Shown here: positions 1 to 7,882 of the stretch, one piece after another
How positions within the stretch are numbered: position 1 is the first letter of the stretch
How the letters are laid out: every line of letters starts with the position of its first letter
Notes under the pieces: model-generated
The model's input: the letters and a program-made list of their open reading frames with translations, nothing else
The model's database searches: none
What the model was told of the DNA's origin: nothing
From: Marivita sp965656765
GTDB lineage: Bacteria; Pseudomonadota; Alphaproteobacteria; Rhodobacterales; Rhodobacteraceae
Direction: 5' to 3'
DNA: 64,000 nt
NCBI RefSeq assembly: GCF_965656765.1
Contig: NZ_CBFHLV010000001.1
Span: 1-64,000 of the forward strand
Translations under genes and position numbers: made by a program

Positions 1-2
1 TG

Positions 3-2891
3 CGCGCCCATATCGAGATGTCCAACGAGGTCTGGAACTGGATGTTCGGCCAGGCCCGCGATGCCGCTGACTCCGCGCAAGAGCGGTTTGGACAGGATCT
101 GGGTGACGGCTGGATGCAGGAATACGGCGCACGTTCGGCCGAGATGGCACAGGTGCTCGACAGCGTTTATGCCGGGGCCGAAGACCGGTTGGTCAAGGTC
201 ATCGCGACCCACACCTACTGGCCCGGTCTGGAAGAACCCGCGCTCGAGGCCCCGGCCTGGCAGGCCCTGAGCCCGGCGAATGACGCGCCCTACCTGTCCT
301 TCGACACCTATGCGATCACCGGCTATTTCGGCAACAGCCTGGGCACCGACGAAAAGGCCCCCGCGGTTCTGGAATGGATCGCCCGCAGTGAGGCCCAGGC
401 CCGTCAGGACGCGGCGGCACAAGGGCTCAGCGGGGCCGCGGCCAATGCCTATTTCGCCGAACATCGGTTTGATCTGGCCGAAGACCTTGCGGTGCGCGAA
501 CTGCGCGATGGCTCGGTCACCGGCAATGCCGGGGACAGCCTGCAGGGTCTGTTCGATCTCTTCGCCTATCACAAGTCGGTGGCCGATGCGCATGGGCTTG
601 ACCTGGTGATGTACGAGGGCGGCACCCATGTGGTCGGCATTGGCCAGTGGGTCAGCAATGAGGTGCTCACCGAGTTTTTTGCCCATCTCAACTATTCCGA
701 CGGGATGGGGCAGCTTTATACCGAGCTGCTCGAGGGGTGGGAGGCCGCAGGCGGCACGCTCTTCAATGCCTTCGTCGATGTCGCAGGGTCCAGCCAATGG
801 GGCAGCTGGGGATCGCTGCGCCATCTGGAGGACAGCACCGCGCGTCACGACGCCGTGGTGACGTTCATGGAAAGCCATCCCGCGCCTGCGTCGATGAAGG
901 ATGGGATCGAGGGCAATGCATCGTTTGATGTTGGCCCCGCTCCGGAGCCTGCACCCAATGAGGAGGACGACGCGGCAGAGAATGCGCCGGCCCCCACACC
1001 CACTCCTGTGCCGACACCGGCCCCAGAGCCCGAGCCAGAGACCCAGCCGGAACCGACACCAACGCCGACACCGGCCCCAACGCCCACGCCGACACCGGCC
1101 CCGGCAGTGACCGATGCGGTGCGCGAATACGTGTTCGGCAACGATCTCTTTGCCTGGGGTGTCGGGGACCCCGAACTGTCGGTGGCCCATTGGGTAGACA
1201 GCCTCGCTGATGCCGCCGGCACCAGCTATGCCACATCGATCCAGACCGGCATGCTGACCCGGCATGATGACCTGCCGCCAAACCCGCATCTGTTGGTCGA
1301 TGGTGTCGATGAGGCCTGGGACCCCGATACCGGCCAAAGCTTTGCCGATGCCGGGTTCAACCAGATCACGATCTCGGCTGTGAACTTTGTGCAGGACCAA
1401 TCTCCCGACAGCCCATACTGGCACGAACCCGGCACCTCGCCGCTCGCGGCCGCGCTGCAGATCATCGATTGGACCCAGGCCCGCGCGCCCGGAGCCGCGA
1501 TCAACATCTTCGAAACATGGCCCGACATGGGCGGCTTTATCGACAGCTTCCCACCGACGCAGGCACAGTTCGCCGCCTGGACCAACTTCATGACCACCGA
1601 CTGGCATGACTGGTGGGTGTCCCTGTCAGACATGATCCAACAGGCCCGCCCCGATCTGGACGTGCGCCTGATCAGCGTCGGCACACAGGTGGCCGAGATG
1701 CTCGACACACCCGCCCTCGGCCTTGGTGACCTGACCGCACAAGACCTCTTCCTCGACGATAACGGCCACGGCACACCCACTCTCAACTTCCTCGCCGCAA
1801 CCATCCACTACACAACACTCTACGGCTCCCAAGCCCCGCAAAACATCACAATCCCAAGCTCCGTCCACAAAGACGTCGCTCAAAACTACACTCAAATCAC
1901 ACAGTGGATCGCCAGGGAGGCCAATCTCGAGCTGCCTGCCCCGTTGATCAATCCGTTCTCTGAAAGGTCCGACCCTGCCGGCGACGGGCAGTACGGGGGC
2001 GAGTCGTCCAGTGATCGGCAGGCGTTCACCGACACTACGGGAGCAACGCAGGGCGACGATCGTATTGAAGTCGACGCCGTCAGCGGATCGATCAATGGTG
2101 GTGCGGGGTTCGACACGTTGGTCATACATGGCGACCAAGCGTCCTTTTCGTTGCGGTTCACGGATAACGCGACGCTGATCAAGAACCACGCGACCGACGC
2201 GGAGGTTTTGCGATTGTCGAACGTCGAACAGATCGATTTTGGCCGGGAAGTGCAGCCGTTCGACACGACGGGCCTGTCGATTGGCATGTTCGATGGGATG
2301 CGTGATCTGGACGCTGCGTCGATGATGGCGTTGACCGAACTTTACATTGCCTATTTCAACCGCGCCCCGGATGCGATCGGGTTGTTTTTCTGGGGAGATC
2401 AAATGGCGAGCGGGCTGAAACTTGATGAAATCGCTGCTTATTTCTTTGATCAGCCTGAAACCCGCGCGCTCTATAGCGATTTGGACGACATGCCGTCCTT
2501 TGTGACCGCAGTCTATCAGAATGTATTGGGACGCGCGCCGGATCCTGCCGGTATAGACTATTGGCTCGACGTTCTGGGTGACGGCACTGCTATGCCACCG
2601 TCGAATTTTATTCAGGCCATTCTGGCGGGGGCAAAAGCGGCGACGGGCGACCCTGCGGATGCCGCCTATCTGGCCAGCAAGGTTGCCTTGGGTGGGCATT
2701 TTTCCGTGACATTGGGCATGTCTGATTTGCAAAACGCCAACAGTGTAATGCAAGGATTTGACGGGTCTGCGCCGAGCCTTGCAGCTGGCATGGCGCAGAG
2801 CGATGCGTTTTATGCGGATATTATGGATGGGAGGGACGATGGATTCTTGATGCAGATTGTCGGTATGTCCGACACGCCCTTTGAACTGTGA
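3..2891 (+). CDS. large mosaic DUF4214 protein, 5' end outside the window
   Basis: The frame is already open at base 3, so the true start lies upstream and the Met at base 18 is probably internal. Numbering from that Met, residues 1-290 resemble the end of a glycoside-hydrolase-like barrel, with a YEGGTH stretch followed by W- and N-rich segments. Residues about 310-365 are a Pro/Thr/Glu linker (PTPTPAP units). Residues about 370-640 look SGNH/GDSL-hydrolase-like, with a D-x-x-GHG motif near the end. Residues 675-760 contain one RTX-like GGAGFDTL motif and a NVEQIDF segment that often precedes DUF4214. A DUF4214 domain (YFNRAPD, LGRAPDPAG) follows at 770-900. Such proteins are usually secreted, often by type I systems; secretion here is inference. 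Third-base usage changes sharply near 1740 and 1900, suggesting a mosaic gene. Domain calls other than DUF4214 are tentative. Confidence 0.75.
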   Translation, partial: RAHIEMSNEVWNWMFGQARDAADSAQERFGQDLGDGWMQEYGARSAEMAQVLDSVYAGAEDRLVKVIATHTYWPGLEEPALEAPAWQALSPANDAPYLSFDTYAITGYFGNSLGTDEKAPAVLEWIARSEAQARQDAAAQGLSGAAANAYFAEHRFDLAEDLAVRELRDGSVTGNAGDSLQGLFDLFAYHKSVADAHGLDLVMYEGGTHVVGIGQWVSNEVLTEFFAHLNYSDGMGQLYTELLEGWEAAGGTLFNAFVDVAGSSQWGSWGSLRHLEDSTARHDAVVTFMESHPAPASMKDGIEGNASFDVGPAPEPAPNEEDDAAENAPAPTPTPVPTPAPEPEPETQPEPTPTPTPAPTPTPTPAPAVTDAVREYVFGNDLFAWGVGDPELSVAHWVDSLADAAGTSYATSIQTGMLTRHDDLPPNPHLLVDGVDEAWDPDTGQSFADAGFNQITISAVNFVQDQSPDSPYWHEPGTSPLAAALQIIDWTQARAPGAAINIFETWPDMGGFIDSFPPTQAQFAAWTNFMTTDWHDWWVSLSDMIQQARPDLDVRLISVGTQVAEMLDTPALGLGDLTAQDLFLDDNGHGTPTLNFLAATIHYTTLYGSQAPQNITIPSSVHKDVAQNYTQITQWIAREANLELPAPLINPFSERSDPAGDGQYGGESSSDRQAFTDTTGATQGDDRIEVDAVSGSINGGAGFDTLVIHGDQASFSLRFTDNATLIKNHATDAEVLRLSNVEQIDFGREVQPFDTTGLSIGMFDGMRDLDAASMMALTELYIAYFNRAPDAIGLFFWGDQMASGLKLDEIAAYFFDQPETRALYSDLDDMPSFVTAVYQNVLGRAPDPAGIDYWLDVLGDGTAMPPSNFIQAILAGAKAATGDPADAAYLASKVALGGHFSVTLGMSDLQNANSVMQGFDGSAPSLAAGMAQSDAFYADIMDGRDDGFLMQIVGMSDTPFEL

Positions 2892-2911
2892 CATCCCAAT
2901 CGGCACAGTCC

Positions 2912-2941
2912 TGCGGAGGGCAGAGATACGCGCCTTCCGCA
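2912..2941 (+). terminator. possible terminator hairpin after the DUF4214 gene
   Basis: A 10-base stem with one G-T pair (TGCGGAGGGC with GCCTTCCGCA) and a 10-base loop lies about 20 bases after the stop codon. It is followed by A-rich rather than T-rich sequence, so it is not a textbook intrinsic terminator. It may instead protect the 3' end of the transcript. Confidence 0.35.
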
Positions 2942-3139
2942 AAAGAAAGTAAAAGAGCTGTAGAATCGTCAGGGCTGTGCACATCGGACCGAGGCGCCTT
3001 TTCTAGCAATCTGGGCCAACGCGCCCAAAGACCGCCCCGTTTTGGCACCGAGATCTTAACAAACACTCTTCACCCCATAAGATGCGTCGAATTGGACCTA
3101 TTTCCGTAAATTCAATTGATTGGAATCGCCGCTTCTGAG

Positions 3140-3315
3140 ACAGCTTTGGTGATGGTGGTTGGCGTGTCACGCGTCAGCCGAATAGGGAATGCGGTGAAAT
3201 TCCGTGACTGCCCCCGCAACTGTGAGCGGTAAGTGCTTCGCGCAAAACCACTGGGCCAAACTGCCTGGGAAGGTGCGAACCGCACGTTGAGCCGCGAGTC
3301 AGGAGACCTGCCATC
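3140..3315 (+). promoter_or_regulatory. cobalamin (B12) riboswitch
   Basis: The stretch carries the conserved cobalamin-aptamer landmarks in order: AATAGGGAAT then GCGGTGAAATTCCG near 3180-3204, the CCCCCGCAACTGTGAGCGG core at 3210-3230, ACCACTGG near 3247-3254, CTGGGAAGGTGCG at 3264-3276, and the B12-box-like GAGTCAGGAGACCTGCC at 3296-3312. Riboswitches of this class bind adenosylcobalamin or related corrinoids and usually switch the downstream gene off. The only gene downstream on this strand is the small CDS at 3429. The boundaries are approximate. Confidence 0.93.
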
Positions 3316-3405
3316 GCCAAAGAACTGAACCCGGGCGGGGTGCACCGGAGGTCGATCTGCCTTGTGCCCCTTAGCACAATTCATGAGCACGGCCTCTATG
3401 CGACC

Positions 3406-3424
3406 CGCCCCAGCGCGGAGGGCG
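3406..3424 (+). promoter_or_regulatory. possible ribosome-site sequestering hairpin
   Basis: CGCCC at 3406-3410 can pair with GGGCG at 3420-3424, covering part of the GGAGGG ribosome binding site that sits 6 bases before the ATG at 3429. This could be the translational expression platform of the cobalamin riboswitch. The stem is only five pairs and the role is inferred. Confidence 0.3.
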
Positions 3425-3428
3425 CATT

Positions 3429-3731
3429 ATGTCTATTGAACGAACCTTGACCCAGCTTCAGGTCAATCCCAGCACGCCAGAGCGGGTGCGCGAAATTGGG
3501 CAGTTGGGGTATATGCAATGGCTGGGCGGGCTTCCTGCGCGGGCGTGCTATCTGACCGAAGCAACGTGTGCGTATATGGCCGCAACCCCCTTTCGAGATA
3601 CCGATCCGGCGGTGGCGGAGTTTTGCGCGTTGTTGAAGGCGTCGCTGGATGCACCGCTGACACCGTTGGATCTGGCATTGCCCGCACCCCGGCGGCGCGG
3701 AGGCGCTAAAGAACGGCGGTTGTCGCTATAA
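3429..3731 (+). CDS. small protein of unknown function under a B12 riboswitch
   Basis: The 100-residue protein begins at an ATG preceded by a strong GGAGGG site. I do not recognise the family. It has no evident signal peptide or membrane segment. The centre (about residues 25-70) is well structured in appearance, with GYMQWLGGLPARACYL, a second cysteine nine residues after or near the first, and an amphipathic helix. The C-terminus is Arg/Lys-rich (RRRGGAKERR). Its only visible control element is the cobalamin riboswitch upstream, so its product is probably made when corrinoid is scarce. Its last six bases overlap the convergent aldolase gene. It could be a B12-uptake or salvage accessory, or a B12-sparing factor; neither can be told from sequence. 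Confidence 0.75.
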   Translation: MSIERTLTQLQVNPSTPERVREIGQLGYMQWLGGLPARACYLTEATCAYMAATPFRDTDPAVAEFCALLKASLDAPLTPLDLALPAPRRRGGAKERRLSL

Positions 3732-4385
3732 GCCTGTGTTGCTTGCCGCAGCTTCAAACGCTGCGGCGGCCTCTTGGGTCAGGGGATCTGACAGCAGACT
3801 GCGCGCAATGTCGGGTGACAGCGTAAAACAATCGAGACCTCGGGTCGCGAGCGCGAGCATCTGGTCGGCACTGCGCAGCGACGCGACAAGAATTCGCGGA
3901 TGCCCATCTGCGATTACATTCATCTGTTCGAGCATGTCCAAGGCAGGCAAACCCGCTTCGTCCATGCGCCCGAAATAGGGGGCGGCAAAGTCGGCGTTGA
4001 GCGCTTTGGCCACGAAGATCTGTTTTGGGTGATAGATCGCTGTCATCAGGATCGGACCATCCAGTGACTTGATCACAGGGACTGAACGGATGCCCTCGGG
4101 CGTCATGGGAATTTTGACGACTGTGCGCAGACCAGCCTTTGACCCCGCCTCATAGAGTTTATCAGCCCAATCCACATAACTTTCGACCGGGCCAAACACC
4201 TGTGCGTGCAATTCATGTGCGCCAAGATCACGCGCCTGTCTGGCCTTCGTCGTCCAGTCAATGTCAGGATAGGTCAGCCCGGCGCGGTGGGCGAGTAAAG
4301 GGTTCGTCGTGATACCTTTGAATAGACCCGTTGGCATCAGGTCTTGCCACGCGGCATCCTCTGCAGTGTCGAGGTAGAGATCCAT
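3726..4385 (-). CDS. transaldolase / fructose-6-phosphate aldolase family protein
   Basis: The 219-residue protein matches the short TalC/FSA-type class I aldolases, which transfer or cleave dihydroxyacetone units through a lysine Schiff base. GITTNP is at residues 24-29 and VVKIPMT places the Schiff-base lysine at K91. I chose the ATG at 4385 (MDLYLD), because the family begins there and because it lies 4 bases after the kinase stop codon; a longer reading frame starts inside the kinase gene. It appears to be co-transcribed with the PfkB kinase, suggesting a small sugar or sugar-phosphate module. The exact substrate is unknown. Confidence 0.85.
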   Translation of the reverse strand: MDLYLDTAEDAAWQDLMPTGLFKGITTNPLLAHRAGLTYPDIDWTTKARQARDLGAHELHAQVFGPVESYVDWADKLYEAGSKAGLRTVVKIPMTPEGIRSVPVIKSLDGPILMTAIYHPKQIFVAKALNADFAAPYFGRMDEAGLPALDMLEQMNVIADGHPRILVASLRSADQMLALATRGLDCFTLSPDIARSLLSDPLTQEAAAAFEAAASNTGL

Positions 4386-4389
4386 CAGA

Positions 4390-5343
4390 TCAAATGGCAG
4401 CAGACATCGCTGTGTCGAGTTCTTGAAGAGTTGGCGGGTTGCATCCTGCACGGCTGCAATTGATGGCGGCGGCCAGCCCCGCGCGGCGTATCAGGGTCTC
4501 GAGTTTGGCCGCATTGAGCGCAATTAAAGCATCCGGGGACAGTGCGTCGATCCGGGAAAGGCCGGACAAAAGCGTGGCCATAAACGTATCCCCGGCCCCA
4601 ACGGTGTCGATCAATCCAGGTACGGGTGGTGCAGGGATGTTGATCTCAAGATCACCACACCAAGCGCTTGCACCATCTGGTCCCTTGGTCATCACGACAA
4701 GCGCTGCAGATGTCTTTTTGCGAACCAGATCAAGTGCTTCAATTTGAGGCATGTCGGGACACAATCCCTCCAGATCCTCATCGCTGAGTTTGAGAACATG
4801 GGTCGCTTGCATCATGCGAAAGATACGCGCGCGGTAAGTTTCGATATCGGTGATCACGGACAAGCGCACATTTGGGTCCAATGACACCAAAATGCCTGCG
4901 TCATAGGCGCCGTTGCAGGTGGATTCCCACACGTCCGCATCCTCGCCATCGGTGAGAGCCAGCGAACCGGTGTGTAGCGCGGCGGTATCAGACGGCATTG
5001 CGGCGGCTAGGGATTGGGCTGTCACAGCACGTTCGGCGGTGCCGTCACGTTCGAACACGTAGGATGGGATACCGTCGGTGACTGTCACGCGAGCGATGGT
5101 GGTTGGTGCATCAACACGTCCGCCACTCAGCGTCACACCAGATGTCACCAATGTTTCGGCCAGAATATCACCCCAACTGTCGGTGGAAATGGGAGTGAGG
5201 TATCGCACATCGGCTGTCTGACGCCCCAAAGCCATCGCCACATTGAACGGTGACCCGCCGGCAAGGGCTGACACTTTTCCGTCGCGGGTGACATGATCAA
5301 TAAGATTCTCACCGCCGACGCAGATAACGGGGCTTGCTGGCAT
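4390..5343 (-). CDS. PfkB-family carbohydrate kinase
   Basis: This 317-residue protein has the ribokinase-superfamily signatures: GGSPFNVA at residues 29-36 for sugar binding, DPNVR at 156-160, and the GAGDTF catalytic/anion-hole motif at 249-254, with D252 the expected base. The family phosphorylates fructose, ribose or related sugars and nucleosides with ATP in the cytoplasm. The overall pattern is closest to fructokinase-like members, but the substrate is not determined. It lies just upstream of the aldolase in a two-gene operon; the kinase product may feed the aldolase. Confidence 0.88.
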   Translation of the reverse strand: MPASPVICVGGENLIDHVTRDGKVSALAGGSPFNVAMALGRQTADVRYLTPISTDSWGDILAETLVTSGVTLSGGRVDAPTTIARVTVTDGIPSYVFERDGTAERAVTAQSLAAAMPSDTAALHTGSLALTDGEDADVWESTCNGAYDAGILVSLDPNVRLSVITDIETYRARIFRMMQATHVLKLSDEDLEGLCPDMPQIEALDLVRKKTSAALVVMTKGPDGASAWCGDLEINIPAPPVPGLIDTVGAGDTFMATLLSGLSRIDALSPDALIALNAAKLETLIRRAGLAAAINCSRAGCNPPTLQELDTAMSAAI

Positions 5344-5366
5344 AACGGGACTTTCGGTTTTTGTGG

Positions 5367-6107
5367 TCAGTTCGTGTTCAAATTCACGTTCGGCAACGTG
5401 TCCAGCGCTTGCTTAAGGGCATTGCCCCACTGAGTCGAGATCGACTGAAACTCAGCATTGTCGGCTTCGACGCGTCCGACATATTTCTTTTCCAAACTGT
5501 CGGTATGGTAGCAGAAGTAATCAAGTGGCGCGCCAACTGACAAATTCGCCTTGAGTGTAGAGTCGAAACTGACCAGCAACAACTTGAGTGCGTCGGCAAA
5601 GTTAAGCTTTGGATCGTAGGCGCGCACAAGGATCGGGCGACCATATTTGATCTCACCGATCTGAAAGAACGGCGTGTCATCACCGGCTTCGATGAAATTG
5701 CCCTCGGGGTAGATCAGAAAAAGGCGCGGTGGGCTGCCAGCGATCTGGCCTCCAAGCATGAGGGTCGCGTCAAACCCACTATCGGCGCGTTGCCCTCCTT
5801 CTTTGAGGTCCTTGATCACCTCACGTAATGTGTCACCGACCATACACGCCGCCTGAAACATTGACGGGGCTTTCATCAGCGAAGACGTCCGTTCTTCGGG
5901 CAGTTTGCTGCGTTCGTCCAAAAGGCTGACCACAGCCTGGGTCGTTGCAAGATTGCCAGCCGACATGAGCGTCATCACCCGATCACCGGGTTCTTCCCAG
6001 ATCGTCATCTTTTTGAATGTCGAGATATTGTCCAAACCGGCATTGGTGCGGGTGTCCGACATGAAGACCAACCCGTCGCGCAGCATCATTCCAACGCAAT
6101 ATGTCAC
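5367..6107 (-). CDS. anbu: Anbu, proteasome-type peptidase
   Basis: The 246-residue protein is Anbu, the ancestral beta-subunit-like member of the Ntn-hydrolase peptidases related to HslV and 20S proteasome subunits. It starts MTYCVGM, so removal of Met exposes Thr as the catalytic nucleophile, as expected for this family. SDTRTNAG and the MSAGN segments are also typical. It is the last gene of a four-gene minus-strand operon with a transglutaminase, an alpha-E protein and a circularly permuted ATP-grasp protein, which is the usual Anbu context. The natural substrate of the cluster is not established. It may degrade peptide tags or products made by its neighbours. Confidence 0.93.
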   Translation of the reverse strand: MTYCVGMMLRDGLVFMSDTRTNAGLDNISTFKKMTIWEEPGDRVMTLMSAGNLATTQAVVSLLDERSKLPEERTSSLMKAPSMFQAACMVGDTLREVIKDLKEGGQRADSGFDATLMLGGQIAGSPPRLFLIYPEGNFIEAGDDTPFFQIGEIKYGRPILVRAYDPKLNFADALKLLLVSFDSTLKANLSVGAPLDYFCYHTDSLEKKYVGRVEADNAEFQSISTQWGNALKQALDTLPNVNLNTN

Positions 6108-6117
6108 TGAGACGCCT

Positions 6118-6915
6118 TTATTGCTGAACCACGTTTATGCGAACGTGCAACTCTTCGTTTGCACCTCCGATACGGGTACCAGATATCGGTGCTGCGTCGG
6201 AATAGTCCAGCCCTGTTGCAACACGGACGTAACGTGTATCCGGCGAGACACCGTTCGACACGTCGAAACCGACCCAGCCCAGCCCTTTGACATGAACTTC
6301 GGCCCAGGCGTGCATCGCGTCCTGCGTCGTTGTTTCATTCAGCATCAGATAGCCGCTGACATATCGCGCCGGCATCCCGAGCGCCCGTGCGCAGGTGATG
6401 AAAATCTGGGAATGATCCTGACAGACACCCTTGCCCGCTGTTATTGCATCCTCAGCCGTCCAAAAGGGCTCGGACGCACCCAGCGTATAGGCCACCGCGT
6501 CTCGAATACGGTCTGACAAGGCATGTAGTTCGGGAATGCCCGGCAATGCTTCCATACCTTTTATCAAAGCGCGCGTGCCCGGCCCTGGTTCTGTTCGCGG
6601 GGTGGTCAGGTCATAGAGCCACAAGGGCGCGATGCCGTGATGCGGCCCCAAAACGCCTGCATTGTCCACGATATCAACCTCGCCCTCACTCGTGACCGAA
6701 AGCTCGGTCGTGTTTGGATCAAAGCTGATCAGTTCAGTTGTGTTGTGATGCTGATCTTCGAACGCAACCTCTTTGCGGCCACCTTCAATGCGCGTCTCCC
6801 AAGACACAACCGATTGATTATAAGATGATTTCGGTGTCTTACGCAGCTGCTGCAGGCCATAGATGACCGGCTCTTCAAAGCGGTAAACCGTGGTGTGTTC
6901 GATCTTCAGGCGCAT
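6118..6915 (-). CDS. transglutaminase-like cysteine protease of the Anbu cluster
   Basis: The 265-residue protein has the bacterial transglutaminase N-terminal domain (about residues 1-85) and then the papain-like core. The expected triad is visible as C165 in GKGVCQDH, H202 in MHAWAEV and D218 in GFDVSN. Such proteins hydrolyse or transfer peptide or isopeptide bonds. It has no signal peptide, so it should act in the cytoplasm. It lies 10 bases upstream of anbu and is translated after the alpha-E gene. Its grouping with ATP-grasp and Anbu genes suggests a peptide ligation-and-removal system. Confidence 0.93.
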   Translation of the reverse strand: MRLKIEHTTVYRFEEPVIYGLQQLRKTPKSSYNQSVVSWETRIEGGRKEVAFEDQHHNTTELISFDPNTTELSVTSEGEVDIVDNAGVLGPHHGIAPLWLYDLTTPRTEPGPGTRALIKGMEALPGIPELHALSDRIRDAVAYTLGASEPFWTAEDAITAGKGVCQDHSQIFITCARALGMPARYVSGYLMLNETTTQDAMHAWAEVHVKGLGWVGFDVSNGVSPDTRYVRVATGLDYSDAAPISGTRIGGANEELHVRINVVQQ

Positions 6916-6936
6916 GCCGGGCGATCATGTTTAAAC

Positions 6937-7878
6937 CTATGCATAAAACCTGAAATCCTGTTCGATCTGGCGGGATATTCCGCTGAGCTCTTTTAGTGTC
7001 TTCTGCAAAAATTCATGCAGGCCAAATTCAAAGATATCGTCAATGTTTTGCGACAATAGCCCGTTTTCCAATGCGCCTACCTTTTCACGTGCACCAGCCC
7101 CAACATCGTCGCCATTGGCAAGATAGCCAAGATTGTCGCAAAGTTTGCTTGCACAAAACGCCAGTGACCGGGGCATACGTTTGTCGAGGATCAGAAAGTC
7201 CGCGATTTGCCGGGGACCACCGCCGGCACCGTATTCCATGCGAAACCCACCACGGGCCGACACAGAGCGTAGGATCGATTCCCATTGCACATTGTCCAAT
7301 GACGTCCCGACGGCCCGGGCCGATGGGAGGAGCACGTAGTATTTCACATCAAGAATACGCGCTGTGTTGTCGGCACGTTCCATAAACGTACCCAACCGCG
7401 CGAAATCATAGATATCGTTGCGCAGCATCGTGCCGTGGGTCACGCCGCGCACCAATGCCGCATGGTGCCGGATCAGGCGGAGCACGCCGGGCAGATCACG
7501 TTCTGACACCTTGCGAGACAGCGCTTTTTTCAATGCCATATATGCTGAATTCACGGCCTCCCAGACATCGCCGGTGATCGCCGTGCGCACCAGACGGGCG
7601 TTTTGGCGGGCAGCGTTGACGCTGGACACCACAGAGGATGGATTGTCTTTGCTGCGCAGCATCCAGTCGACAGCAAAATCGCGCGATACTTCGTCATGTG
7701 TGGCTTTGAACCCCTCAAGACAATCAGCGGATTTCAACACCGACAGCCATTCCTCGTCAGTTTGGTTCAGCCTCGTCAACGCGATGCGCTGTCCTGTTTC
7801 AATCAATCGGGCGGTGTTTTCGGCCCTCTCCATGTAGCGATACATCCAGAAGAGGCCATTTGCGGTTTTTCCCAGCAC
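6937..7878 (-). CDS. alpha-E domain protein (DUF403)
   Basis: This 313-residue, mostly helical protein carries the alpha-E signature GLFWMYRYMERAENTARL near its N-terminus. I chose a GTG start at 7878, because the family begins VLGKTANGLFW and a GGAGG site lies just upstream; an upstream ATG at 7920 would overlap the preceding gene by 38 bases and add residues that do not fit. Alpha-E proteins are nearly always adjacent to circularly permuted ATP-grasp enzymes and are thought to act with them. No catalytic residues can be assigned. Confidence 0.9.
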   Translation of the reverse strand: MLGKTANGLFWMYRYMERAENTARLIETGQRIALTRLNQTDEEWLSVLKSADCLEGFKATHDEVSRDFAVDWMLRSKDNPSSVVSSVNAARQNARLVRTAITGDVWEAVNSAYMALKKALSRKVSERDLPGVLRLIRHHAALVRGVTHGTMLRNDIYDFARLGTFMERADNTARILDVKYYVLLPSARAVGTSLDNVQWESILRSVSARGGFRMEYGAGGGPRQIADFLILDKRMPRSLAFCASKLCDNLGYLANGDDVGAGAREKVGALENGLLSQNIDDIFEFGLHEFLQKTLKELSGISRQIEQDFRFYA

Positions 7879-7882
7879 GTCG

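Noticed and set aside
1000..1105. Pro/Thr repeat considered as a CRISPR-like or VNTR array
   Set aside because: The repeat units are short PTPTPAP codons within a frame, with no spacers; it is a protein linker.
1626..2984. Long minus-strand frame opposite the DUF4214 gene
   Set aside because: Its composition mirrors the plus-strand gene; no domain or ribosome site supports it.
2821..3109. Short frames around the riboswitch leader
   Set aside because: They have no ribosome sites and read through hairpin and aptamer sequence.
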